Positions 11,888 to 24,429 of a stretch of 64,000 nt of DNA are shown in pieces; within the stretch, counting starts at the first letter, position 1, and every line of letters starts with the position of its first letter. This stretch comes from Heracleum sosnowskyi (Eukaryota > Streptophyta > Magnoliopsida > Apiales > Apiaceae): assembly GCA_030848705.1 (NCBI GenBank), contig JAUIZM010000023.1:372001-436000 (forward strand). Reading direction: 5' to 3'. The notes beneath the pieces were generated by a model that saw only the letters and a list, made by a program, of their open reading frames with translations, had not been told where the DNA came from and searched no databases. The position numbers and the translations under genes were made by a program.

Positions 11888-13880
11888 TATTTTCTCGTAG
11901 TTTGACCCTATGGGTTTATAGAATTGCAAAAAACTTCATTTGGAGCTGTCCGGACCTGAATTTGAGCAGATATCAGGGGACACCCGATTATGTATACCTC
12001 TGAAGGGAGCTATACAAGGAAAACGGGGATAAACTGAAGCGGGTCATTTTGTGGATATTTTCTCGTAGTTTGACCCTATGGGTTTATAGAATTGAAAAAA
12101 ACTTCATTTGGAGCAGTATGGACCTGAATTGGAGCAGATACCAGGGGACGCCCGATTACGTATACCTCTTAAGGGATCTATACAAGGAAAACGGGGATAA
12201 ATTGAAGCGGGTCTTTTTGAGGATATTTTCTCGTAGTTTGACCCTATGGGTTTATAGAATTGCAGTAAACTTCATTTGGAGCTGTTCGGACCTGAATTGG
12301 AGCAGATACCAGGGGACGCCCGATTACGTATACCTCTTAAGGGATCTATACAAGGAAAACGGGGATAAATTGAAGCGGGTCGTTTTGAGGATATTTTCTC
12401 GTAGTTTGACCCTATGGGTTTATAGAATTGCAGTAAACTTCATTTGGAGCTCTCCGGACCTGAATTGGAGTAGATACCAGGGGACGCCCGATTACGTATA
12501 CCTCTTAAGGGATCTATACATGGAAAACGGGGATAAATTGAAGCGGGTCGTTTTGTGGATATTTTCTCGTAGTTTGACCCTATGGGTTTATAGAATTGCA
12601 AAAAACTTCATTTGGAGCAGTCCGGGCCTAAATTGGAGCAGATACCAGGGGAAGCCCGATTACGTATACCTCTGAAGGGAGCTATACAAGGAAAACGGGG
12701 ATAAATTGAAGCGGGTCGTTTTGTGGGTATTTTCTAGTAGTTTGACCCTATGGGTTTATAGAATTGCAAAAAACTTCATTTGGAGCTGTCCGGACCTGAA
12801 TTGGAGCAGATACCAGGGGACGCCCGATTACGTATACCTCTTAAGGGATCTATACATGGAAAACGGGGATAAATTGAAGCGGGTCGTTTTGTGGATATTT
12901 TCTCGTAGTTTGACCCTATGGGTTTATAGAATTGCAAAAAACTTCATTTGGATCTGTCCGGACCTGAATTTGAGCAGATATCAAGGGACACCCGATTAAG
13001 TATACCTCTGAAGGGAGCTATACACGGAAAATGGGGATAAATTGAAGCGGGTCGTTTTGAGGATATTTTCTCGTAGTTTGACCCTATGGGTTTATAGAAT
13101 TGCAGTAAACTTCATTTGGACCTGTCCGACCTGAATTGGAGCAGATACCAGGGGACGCCCGATTACGTATACCTCTTAAGGGATCTATACAAGGAAAACG
13201 GGGATAAATTGAAGCGGGTCGTTTTGAGGATATTTTCTCGTAGTTTGACCCTATGGGTTTATAGAATTGCAGTAAACTTCATTTGGAGCTGTCCGGACCT
13301 GAATTGGAGAAGATACCAGGGGACGCCCGATTACGTATACCTCTTAAGAGATCTATACACAGAAAACGGGGATAAATTGAAGCGGGTCATTTTGTGGATA
13401 TTTTCTCGTAGTTTGACCCTATGGGTTTATAGAATTGCAAAAAACTTCATTTGGAGCAATCCGGGCCTAAATTGGAGCAGATACTAGGGGACGCCCGATT
13501 ACGTATACCTCTGAAGGGAGCTATACAAGGAAAACGGGGATAAGTTGAAGCGGGTCGTTTTGTGGGTATTTTCTAGAAGTTTGACCCTATGGGTTTATAG
13601 AATTGCAAAAAACTTCATTTGGAGCTGTCCGAACCTGAATTGGAGCAGATACCAGGGGACGCCCGATTACGTATACCTCTTAAGGGATCTATACATGGAA
13701 AACGGGGATAAATTCAAGCGGGTCGTTTTGTGGATATTTTCTCGTAGTTTGACCCTATGGGTTTATAGAATTGCAAAAAAATTCATTTGGATCTGTCCGG
13801 ACCTGAATTTGAGCAGATATCAGGGGACACCCGATTAAGTATACCTCTGAAGGGAGCTATACAAGGAAAATGGGGATAAA

Positions 13881-14214
13881 TTGAAGCGGGTCGTTTTGAG
13901 GATATTTTCTCATAGTTTGACCCTATGGGTTTATAGAATTGCAGTAAACTTCATTTGGAGCTGTCCGACCTGAATTGGAGCAGATACCAGGGGACGCCCG
14001 ATTACGTATACCTCTTAAGGGATCTATACAAGGAAAACGGGGATAAATTGAAGCGGGTCTTTTTGAGGATATTTTCTCGTAGTTTGACCCTATGGGTTTA
14101 TAGAATTGCAGTAAACTTCATTTGGAGCTGTCCGACCTGAATTGGAGCAGATACCAGGGGACGCCCGATTACGTATACCTCTTAAGGGATCTATACAAGG
14201 AAAACGGGGATAAA
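13881..14214 (+). repeat. Two consecutive m5 monomers, 167 bp each
   Basis: Both monomers carry the m5 signature 'ctgtccgacctg' with one G missing. Elsewhere m5 appears once and is followed by m6. The first copy also has private changes, 'gaaaatgggg' just upstream and 'tctcatagttt'. Its right part carries 'gggtctttttgagg', an m2 marker, into the second copy. The doubling shifts the local register by 2 bp in total. Confidence 0.85.
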
Positions 14215-15054
14215 TTGAAGCGGGTCGTTTTGAGGATATTTTCTCGTAGTTTGACCCTATGGGTTTATAGAATTGCAGTAAACTTCATTTGGAGCTGTCC
14301 GGACCTGAATTGGAGAAGATACCAGGGGACGCCCGATTACGTATACCTCTTAAGAGATCTATACACGAAAAACGGGGATAAATTGAAGCGGGTCATTTTG
14401 TGGATATTTTCTCGTAGTTTGACCCTATGGGTTTATAGAATTGCAAAAAACTTCATTTGGAGCAATCCGGGCCTAAATTGGAGCAGATACTAGGGGACGC
14501 CCGATTACGTATACCTCTGAAGGGAGTTATACAAGGAAAACGGGGATAAGTTGAAGCGGGTCGTTTTGTGGGTATTTTCTAGAAGTTTGACCCTATGGGT
14601 TTATAGAATTGCAAAAAACTTCATTTGGAGCTGTCCGAACCTGAATTGGAGCAGATACCTGGGGACGCCCGATTACGTATACCTCTTAAGGGATCTATAC
14701 AAGGAAAACGGGGATAAATTGAAGCGGGTCGTTTTGAGGATATATTCTCGTAGTTTGACCCTATTGGTTTATAGAATTGCAGTAAACTTCATTTGGAGCT
14801 GTCCGGACCTGAATTGGAGCAGATACCAGGGGACGCCCGATTATGTATACCTCTTAAGGGATCTATACATGGAAAACAGGGATAAATTGAAGCGGGTCGT
14901 TTTATGGATATTTTCTCGTAGTCTGACCCTATGGGTTTATAGAATTGCAAAAAACTTCATTTGGAGCAGTCTGGGCCTAAATTGGAGCAGATACCAGGGG
15001 ACGCCCGATTACGTTTACCTCTGAAGGGAGCTATACAAGGAAAACGAGGATAAA

Positions 15055-17070
15055 TTGAAGCGGGTCGTTTTGTGGGTATTTTCTAGTAGTTTGACCCTAT
15101 AGGTTTATAGAATTGCAAAAAACTTCATTTGGAGCAGTCTGGGCTTGAACTGGAGCAGATACCAGGGAACGCTCGATTACGTATACCTCTTAAGGGATCT
15201 ATACAAGGAAAACGGGGATAAATTGAAGCGGGTCGTTTTGTGGTTATTTTCTCGTAGTTTGACCCTATGGGTTTATAGAATTGCAAAAAACTTCATTTGG
15301 AGCTGTCCCGACCTGAATTTGAGCAGATATCAGGGGACACCCGATTATGTATACCTCTGAAGGGAGCTATACAAGGAAAACGGGGATAAACTGAAGCGGG
15401 TCATTTTGTGGATATTTTCTCGTAGTTTGACCCTATGGGTTTATAGAATTGAAAAAAACTTCATTTGGAGCAGTATGGACCTGAATTGGAGCAGATACCA
15501 GGGGACGCCCGATTACGTATACCTCTTAAGGGATCTATACAAGGAAAACGGGGATAAATTGAAGCGGGTCTTTTTGAGGATATTTTCTCATAGTTTTACC
15601 CTATGGGTTTATAGAATTGCAGTAAACTTCATTTGGAGCTGTCCGGACCTGAATTGGAGCAGATACCAGGGGACGCCCGATTACGTATACCTCTTAAGGG
15701 ATCTATACAAGGAAAACGGGGATAAATTGAAGCGGGTCGTTTTGTGGGTATTTTCTAGTAGTTTGACCCTATAGGTTTATAGAATTGCAAAAAACTTCAT
15801 TTGGAGCAGTCTGGGCTTGAACTGGAGCAGATACCAGGGAACGCTCGATTATGTATACCTCTTAAGGGATCTATACAAGGAAAACGGGGATAAATTGAAG
15901 CGGGTCGTTTTATGGATATTTTCTCGTAGTCTGACCCTATGGGTTTATAGAATTGCAAAAAACTTCATTTGGAGCAGTCTGGGCCTAAATTGGAGCAGAT
16001 ACCAGGGGACGCCCGATTACGTATACCTCTAAAGGGAGCTATACAAGGAAAACGGGGATAAATTGAAGCGGGTCGTTTTGTGGGTATTTTCTAGTAGTTT
16101 GGCCCTATAGGTTTATAGAATTGCAAAAAACTTCATTTGGAGCAGTCTGGGCTTGAACTGGAGCAGATACCAGGGAACGCTCGATTACGTATACCTCTTA
16201 AGGGATCTATACAAGGAAAACGGGGATAAATTGAAGCGGGTCGTTTTGTGGTTATTTTCTCGTAGTTTGACTTTATGGGTTTATAGAATTGCAAAAAACT
16301 TCATTTGGAGCTGTCCGGACCTGAATTTGAGCAGATATCAGGGGACACCCGATTATGTATACCTCTGAAGGGAGCTATACAAGGAAAACGGGGATAAACT
16401 AAAGCGGGTCATTTTGTGGATATTTTCTCGTAGTTTGACCCTATGGGTTTATAGAATTGAAAAAAACTTCATTTGGAGCAGTATGGACCTGAATTGGAGC
16501 AGATACCAGGGGACGCCCGATTACGTATACCTCTTAAGGGATCTATACAAGGAAAACGGGGATAAATTGAAGCGGGTCTTTTTGAGGATATTTTCTCGTA
16601 GTTTTACCCTATGGGTTTATAGAATTGCAGTAAACTTCATTTGGAGCTGTCCGGACCTGAATTGGAGCAGATACCAGGGGACGCCCGATTACGTATACCT
16701 CTTAAGGGATCTATACATGGAAAACGGGGATAAATTGAAGCGGGTCGTTTTATGGATATTTTCTCGTAGTTTGACCCTATGGGTTTATAGAATTGCAAAA
16801 AATTTCATTTGGAGCAGTCCGGGCCTAAATTAGAGCAGATACCAGGGGACCCCCGATTACGTATACCTCTGAAGGGAGCTATACAAGGAAAACGGGGATA
16901 AATTGAAGCGGGTCGTTTTGTGGGTATTTTCTAGTAGTTTGACCCTATAGGTTTATAGAATTGCAAAAAACTTCATTTGGAGCAGTCCGGGCCTGAATTA
17001 GAGCAGATACCAGGGGACGCCCGATTACGTATACCTCTTAAGGGAGCTATACAAGGAAAACGGGGATAAG
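15055..17070 (+). repeat. 6-monomer (1008-bp) tandem duplication region
   Basis: Landmarks at 15145 and 15406 recur at 16153 and 16414, exactly 1008 bp apart. Each copy starts m18, m19, m1, m2. The first then passes from m2 into m15/m16 and m17, and the second continues normally into m3 and m4. The m2-to-m15 join lies between about 15590 and 15740. The stretch is otherwise ordinary array DNA. Confidence 0.75.
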
Positions 17071-18718
17071 TTGAAGCGGGTCGTTTTGTGGATATTTTCT
17101 CGTAGTTTGACCCTATGGGTTTATAGAATTGCAAAAAACTTCATTTGGAGCAGTCCGGGCCTGAATTGGAGCAGATACCAGGGAACGCCCTATTACGTAT
17201 ACCTCTGAAGGGATCTATACAAGGAAAACGGGGATAAATTGAAGCGGGTCGTTTTGAGGATATTTTCTCGTAGTTTGACCCTATGGGTTTATAGAATTGC
17301 AGTAAACTTAATTTGGAGCTGTCCGGACCTGAATTGGAGCAGATACCAGGGGACGCCCGATTACGTATACCTCTTAAGGGATCTATACAAGGAAAACGGG
17401 GATAAATTGAAGCGGGTCGTTTTGAGGATATTTTCTCGTAGTTTGACCCTATGGGTTTATAGAATTGCAGTAAACTTCATTTGGAGCTGTCCGGACCTGA
17501 ATTGGAGCAAATACCAGGGGACGCCCGATTACGTATACCTCTGAAGGGATCTATACAAGGAAAACGGGGATAAATTGAAGCGGGTCGTTTTGAGGATATT
17601 TTCTCGTAGTTTGACCCTATGGTTTATAGAATTGCAGTAAACTTCATTTGGAGCTGTCCGGACCTGAATTGGAGCAGATACCAGGGGACGCCCGATTACG
17701 TATACCTCTTAAGGATCTATACAAGGAAAACGGGGATAAATTGAAGCGGGTCGTTTTGTGGGTATTTTCTAGTAGTTTGACCCTATAGGTTTATAGAATT
17801 GCAAAAAACTTCATTTGGAGCAGTCTGGGCTTGAACTGGAGCAGATACCAGGGAACGCTCGATTACGTATACCTCTTAAGGGATCTATACAAGGAAAACG
17901 GGGATAAATTGAAGCGGGTCGTTTTATGGATATTTTCTCGTAGTCTGACCCTATGGTTTTATAGAATTGCAAAAAACTTCATTTGGAGCAGTCTGGGCCT
18001 AAATTGGAGCAGATACCAGGGGACGCCCGATTACGTATACCTCTGAAGGGAGCTATACAAGGAAAACGGGGATAAATTGAAGCGGGTAGTTTTGTGGGTA
18101 TTTTCTAGTAGTTTGACCCTATAGGTTTATAGAATTGCAAAAAACTTCATTTGGAGCAGTCTGGGCTTGAACTGGAGCAGATACCAGGGAACGCTCAATT
18201 ACGTATACCTCTTAAGGGATCTATACAAGGAAAACGGGGATAAATTGAAGCGGGTCGTTTTGAGGATATTTTCTCGTAGTTTGACCCTATGGGTTTATAG
18301 AATTGCAGTAAACTTCATTTGGAGCTGTCCGACCTGAATTGGAGCAGATACCAGGGGACGCCCGATTACGTATACCTCTTAAGGGATCTATACAAGGAAA
18401 ACGGGGATAAATTGAAGCGGGTCGTTTTGAGGATATTTTCTCGTAGTTTGACCCTATGGGTTTATAGAATTGCAGTAAAGGAGAAGATACCAGGGGACGC
18501 CCGATTACGTATACCTCTTAAGAGATCTATACACGGAAAACGGGGATAAATTGAAGCGGGTCATTTTGTGGATATTTTCTCGTAGTTTGACCCTATGGGT
18601 TTATAGAATTGCAAAAAACTTCATTTGGAGCAATCCGGGCCTAAATTGGAGCAGATACTACGGGACGCCCGATTACGTATACCTCTGAAGGGAGCTATAC
18701 AAGGAAAACGGGGATAAA
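16399..18718 (+). repeat. 14-monomer unit with a 29-bp deletion (2320 bp)
   Basis: The order is m1-m4, m12-m18, m5, a deleted m6, m7, and then m1 of the next unit. Length is 14 x 168 minus 32 bases. The missing bases are all visible: one G in 'ccctatggttta' near 17622, one G in 'cttaaggatc' near 17713, the usual m5 G near 18329, and 29 bp in m6 at 18479/18480. The two single-base losses close together are unusual for this array. Confidence 0.85.
18479..18480 (+). other. 29-bp deletion scar in an m6 monomer
   Basis: The sequence reads 'gcagtaaaggagaagata', joining 'gcagtaaa' directly to the m6-specific 'ggagaagata'. Intact m6 copies have 29 further bases between these two points, including the GTCCGGAC dyad. 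This is the largest out-of-register deletion in the window. Confidence 0.95.
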
Positions 18719-21700
18719 CTGAAGCGGGTCATTTTGTGGATATTTTCTCGTAGTTTGACCCTATGGGTTTATAGAATTGAAGAAAACTTCATTTGGAGCA
18801 GTATGGACCTGAATTGGAGCAGATTCCAGGGGACGCCCGATTACGTATACCTCTTAAGGGATCTATACAAGGAAAACGGGGATAAATTGAAGCGGGTCTT
18901 TTTGAGGATATTTTCTCGTAGTTTTACCCTATGGGTTTATAGAATTGCAGTAAACTTCATTTGGAGCTGTCCGGACCTGAATTGGAGCAGATACCAGGGG
19001 ACGCCCGATTACGTATACCTCTTAAGGGATCTATACATGGAAAACGGGGATAAATTGAAGCGGGTCGTTTTATGGATATTTTCTCGTAGTTTGACCCTAT
19101 GGGTTTATAGAATTGCAAAAAATTTCATTTGGAGCAGTCCGGGCCTAAATTAGAGCAGATACCAGGGGACCCCCGATTACGTATACCTCTGAAGGGAGCT
19201 ATACAATAAAAACGGGGATAAATTGAAGCGGGTCGTTTTGTGGGTATTTTCTAGTAGTTTGACCCTATAGGTTTATAGAATTGCAAAAAACTTCATTTGG
19301 AGCAGTCCGGGCCTGAATTAGAGCAGATACCAGGGGACGCCCGATTACGTATACCTCTTAAGGGAGCTATACAAGGAAAACGGGGATAAGTTGAAGCGGG
19401 TCGTTTTGTGGATATTTTCTCGTAGTTTGACCCTATGGGTTTATAGAATTGCAAAAAACTTCATTTGGAGCAGTCCGGGCCTGAATTGGAGCAGATACCA
19501 GGGAACGCCCTATTACGTATACCTCTGAAGGGATCTATACAAGGAAAACGGGGATAAATTGAAGCGGGTCGTTTTGAGGATATTTTCTCGTAGTTTGACC
19601 CTATGGGTTTATAGAATTGCAGTAAACTTAATTTGGAGCTGTCCGGACCTGAATTGGAGCAGATACCAGGGGACGCCCGATTACGTATACCTCTTAAGGG
19701 ATCTATACAAGGAAAACGGGGATAAATTGAAGCGGGTCGTTTTGAGGATATTTTCTCGTAGTTTGACCCTATGGGTTTATAGAATTGCAGTAAACTTCAT
19801 TTGGAGCTGTCCGGACCTGAATTGGAGCAACTACCAGGGGACGCCCGATTACGTATACCTCTGAAGGGATCTATACAAGGAAAACGGGGATAAATTGAAG
19901 CGGGTCGTTTTGAGGATATTTTCTCGTAGTTTGACCCTATGGGTTTATAGAATTGCAGTAAACTTCATTTGGAGCTGTCCGGACCTGAATTGGAGCAGAT
20001 ACCAGGGGACGCCCGATTACGTATACCTCTTAAGGGATCTATACAAGGAAAACGGGGATAAATTGAAGCGGGTCGTTTTGTGGGTATTTTCTAGTAGTTT
20101 GACCCTATAGGTTTATAGAATTGCAAAAAACTTCATTTGGAGCAGTCTGGGCTTGAACTGGAGCAGATACCAGGGAACGCTCGATTACGTATACCTCTTA
20201 AGGGATCTATACAAGGAAAACGGGGATAAATTGAAGCGGGTCGTTTTATGGATATTTTCTCGTAGTCTGACCCTATGGTTTTATAGAATTGCAAAAAACT
20301 TCATTTGGAGCAGTCTGGGCCTAAATTGGAGCAGATACCAGGGGACGCCCGATTACGTATACCTCTGAAGGGAGCTATACAAGGAAAACGGGGATAAATT
20401 GAAGCGGGTCGTTTTGTGGGTATTTTCTAGTAGTTTGACCCTATAGGTTTATAGAATTGCAAAAAACTTCATTTGGAGCAGTCTGGGCTTGAACTGGAGC
20501 AGATACCAGGGAACGCTCGATTACGTATACCTCTTAAGGGATCTATACAAGGAAAACGGGGATCAATTGAAGCGGGTCGTTTTGAGGATATTTTCTCGTA
20601 GTTTGACCCTATGGGTTTATAGAATTGCAGTAAACTTCATTTGGAGCTGTCCGACCTGAATTGGAGCAGATACCAGGGGACGCCCGATTACGTATACCTC
20701 TTAAGGGATCTATACAAGGAAAACGAGGATAAATTGAAGCGGGTCGTTTTGAGGATATTTTCTCGTAGTTTGACCCTATGGGTTTATAGAATTGCAGTAA
20801 ACTTCATTTGGAGCTGTCCGGACCTGAATTGGAGAAGATACCAGGGGACGCCCGATTACGTATACCTCTTAAGAGATCTATACACGGAAAACGGGGATAA
20901 ATTGAAGCGGGTCATTTTGTGGATATTTTCTCGTAGTTTGACCCTATGGGTTTATAGAATTGCAAAAAACTTCATTTGGAGCAATCCGGGCCTAAATTGG
21001 AGCAGATACTACGGGACGCCCGATTACGTATACCTCTGAAGGGAGCTATACAAGGAAAACGGGGATAAATTGAAGCGGGTCATTTTGTGGGTATTTTCTA
21101 GAAGTTTGACCCTATGGGTTTATAGAATTGCAAAAAACTTCATTTGGAGCTGTCCGAACCTGAATTGGAGCAGATACCTGGGGACGCCCGATTACGTATA
21201 CCTCTTAAGGGATCTATACAAGGAAAACGGGGATAAATTGAAGCGGGTCGTTTTGAGGATATTTTCTCGTAGTTTGACCCTATTGGTTTATAGAATTGCA
21301 GTAAACTTCATTTGGAGCTGTCCGGACCTGAATTGGAGCAGATACCAGGGGACGCCCGATTACGTATACCTCTTAAGGGATCTATACATGGAAAACGGGG
21401 ATAAATTGAAGCGGGTCGTTTTATGGATATTTTCTCGTAGTCTGACCCTATGGGTTTATAGAATTGCAAAAAACTTCATTTGGAGCAGTCTGGGCCTAAA
21501 TTGGAGCAGATACCAGGGGACGCCCGATTACGTTTACCTCTGAAGGGAGCTATACAAGGAAAACGGGGATAAATTGAAGCGGGTCGTTTTGTGGGTATTT
21601 TCTAGTAGTTTGACCTTATAGGTTTATAGAATTGCAAAAAACTTCATTTGGAGCAGTCTGGGCTTGAACTGGAGCAGATACCAGGGAACGCTCGATTACG

Positions 21701-21909
21701 TATACCTCTTAAGGGATCTATACAAGGAAAACGGGGATAAATTGAAGCGGGTCGTTTTGTGGTTATTTTCTCGTAGTTTGACCCTATGGGTTTATAGAAT
21801 TGCAAAAAACTTCATTTGGAGCTGTCCGGACCTGAATTTGAGCAGATATCAGGGGACACCCGATTATGTATACCTCTGAAGGGAGCTATACAAGGAAAAC
21901 GGGGATAAA
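18719..21909 (+). repeat. 19-mer HOR, cassette-after-m18 order (3191 bp)
   Basis: The order is m1-m4, m12-m18, then m5-m9, a m17-type monomer, m18, and m19. Length to the next m1 is 3191 bp. Its 7-monomer cassette is 20567-21741. Private variants include 'gcagattcc' in m1 and 'acaataaaaacgg' near 19206. The same order and length are found at 39041-42231. Confidence 0.88.
20567..21741 (+). repeat. 7-monomer cassette m5-m9 plus two K monomers
   Basis: The module is 1175 bp (7 x 168 minus the m5 G). Here it lies between m18 and m19. Variants 'gatcaattg' just before m5 and 'aacgaggat' inside it are shared with the copy at 24430-25604; the 'gatcaattg' variant is also present before the copy at 40889. 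Confidence 0.85.
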
Positions 21910-22600
21910 CTGAAGCGGGTCATTTTGTGGATATTTTCTCGTAGTTTGACCCTATGGGTTTATAGAATTGAAAAAAACTTCATTTGGAGCAGTATGGACC
22001 TGAATTGGAGCAGATACCAGGGGACGCCCGATTACGTATACCTCTTAAGGGATCTATACAAGGAAAACGGGGATAAATTGAAGCGGGTCTTTTTGAGGAT
22101 ATTTTCTCGTAGTTTTACCCTATGGGTTTATAGAATTGCAGTAAACTTCATTTGGAGCTGTCCGGACCTGAATTGGAGCAGATACCAGGGGACGCCCGAT
22201 TACGTATACCTCTTAAGGGATCTATACATGGAAAACGGGGATAAATTGAAGCGGGTCGTTTTATGGATATTTTCTCGTAGTTTGACCCTATGGGTTTATA
22301 GAATTGCAAAAAACTTCATTTGGAGCAGTCCGGGCCTAAATTAGAGCAGATACCAGGGGACCCCCGATTACGTATACCTCTGAAGGGAGCTATACAAGGA
22401 AAACGGGGATAAATTGAAGCGGGTCGTTTTGTGGGTATTTTCTAGTAGTTTGACCCTATAGGTTTATAGAATTGCAAAAAACTTCATTTGGAGCAGTCCG
22501 GGCCTGAATTAGAGCAGATACCAGGGGACGCCCGATTACGTATACCTCTTAAGGGAGCTATACAAGGAAAACGGGGATAAATTGAAGCGGGTCGTTTTGT
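21257..22600 (+). repeat. 8-monomer duplication, copy 1 (1344 bp)
   Basis: The unit contains m9, a m17 type with 'tacgtttacc', m18, m19 and m1-m4. Landmarks at 21925 and 21664 recur 1344 bp downstream. The right end is a chimeric monomer beginning at 22582, with 'ttttgtggat' of m12 and then 'ccctattggt' of m9. The join is bracketed between 22600 and 22628. Confidence 0.85.
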
Positions 22601-23944
22601 GGATATTTTCTCGTAGTTTGACCCTATTGGTTTATAGAATTGCAGTAAACTTCATTTGGAGCTGTCCGGACCTGAATTGGAGCAGATACCAGGGGACGCC
22701 CGATTACGTATACCTCTTAAGGGATCTATACATGGAAAACGGGGATAAATTGAAGCGGGTCGTTTTATGGATATTTTCTCGTAGTCTGACCCTATGGGTT
22801 TATAGAATTGCAAAAAACTTCATTTGGAGCAGTCTGGGCCTAAATTGGAGCAGATACCAGGGGACGCCCGATTACGTTTACCTCTGAAGGGAGCTATACA
22901 AGGAAAACGGGGATAAATTGAAGCGGGTCGTTTTGTGGGTATTTTCTAGTAGTTTGACCTTATAGGTTTATAGAATTGCAAAAAACTTCATTTGGAGCAG
23001 TCTGGGCTTGAACTGGAGCAGATACCAGGGAACGCTCGATTACGTATACCTCTTAAGGGATCTATACAAGGAAAACGGGGATAAATTGAAGCTGGTCGTT
23101 TTGTGGTTATTTTCTCGTAGTTTGACCCTATGGGTTTATAGAATTGCAAAAAACTTCATTTGGAGCTGTCCGGACCTGAATTTGAGCAGATATCAGGGGA
23201 CACCCGATTATGTATACCTCTGAAGGGAGCTATACAAGGAAAACGGGGATAAACTGAAGCGGGTCATTTTGTGGATATTTTCTCGTAGTTTGACCCTATG
23301 GGTTTATAGAATTGAAAAAAACTTCATTTGGAGCAGTATGGACCTGAATTGGAGCAGATACCAGGGGACGCCCGATTACGTATACCTCTTAAGGGATCTA
23401 TACAAGGAAAACGGGGATAAATTGAAGCGGGTCTTTTTGAGGATATTTTCTCGTAGTTTTACCCTATGGGTTTATAGAATTGCAGTAAACTTCATTTGGA
23501 GCTGTCCGGACCTGAATTGGAGCAGATACCAGGGGACGCCCGATTACGTATACCTCTTAAGGGATCTATACATGGAAAACGGGGATAAATTGAAGCGGGT
23601 CGTTTTATGGATATTTTCTCGTAGTTTGACCCTATGGGTTTATAGAATTGCAAAAAACTTCATTTGGAGCAGTCCGGGCCTAAATTAGAGCAGATACCAG
23701 GGGACCCCCGATTACGTATACCTCTGAAGGGAGCTATACAAGGAAAACGGGGATAAATTGAAGCGGGTCGTTTTGTGGGTATTTTCTAGTAGTTTGACCC
23801 TATAGGTTTATAGAATTGCAAAAAACTTCATTTGGAGCAGTCCGGGCCTGAATTAGAGCAGATACCAGGGGACGCCCGATTACGTATACCTCTTAAGGGA
23901 GCTATACAAGGAAAACGGGGATAAATTGAAGCGGGTCGTTTTGT
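22601..23944 (+). repeat. 8-monomer duplication, copy 2 (1344 bp)
   Basis: This second copy is almost identical to the first; one visible difference is 'gaagctggtcg' near 23091 where copy 1 has 'gaagcgggtcg'. It then continues into a normal m12. A further chimera follows at 24094-24261, where an m13-like start ('ttttgagg') passes into m17 ('agtctgaccc') between 24112 and 24130. Confidence 0.83.
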
Positions 23945-24429
23945 GGATATTTTCTCGTAGTTTGACCCTATGGGTTTATAGAATTGCAAAAAACTTCATT
24001 TGGAGCAGTCCGGGCCTGAATTGGAGCAGATACCAGGGAACGCCCGATTACGTATACCTCTGAAGGGATCTATACAAGGAAAACGGGGATAAATTGAAGC
24101 GGGTCGTTTTGAGGATATTTTCTCGTAGTCTGACCCTATGGTTTTATAGAATTGCAAAAAACTTCATTTGGAGCAGTCTGGGCCTAAATTGGAGCAGATA
24201 CCAGGGGACGCCCGATTACGTATACCTCTGAAGGGAGCTATACAAGGAAAACGGGGATAAATTGAAGCGGGTCGTTTTGTGGGTATTTTCTAGTAGTTTG
24301 ACCCTATAGGTTTATAGAATTGCAAAAAACTTCATTTGGAGCAGTCTGGGCTTGAACTGGAGCAGATACCAGGGAACGCTCGATTACGTATACCTCTTAA
24401 GGGATCTATACAAGGAAAACGGGGATCAA

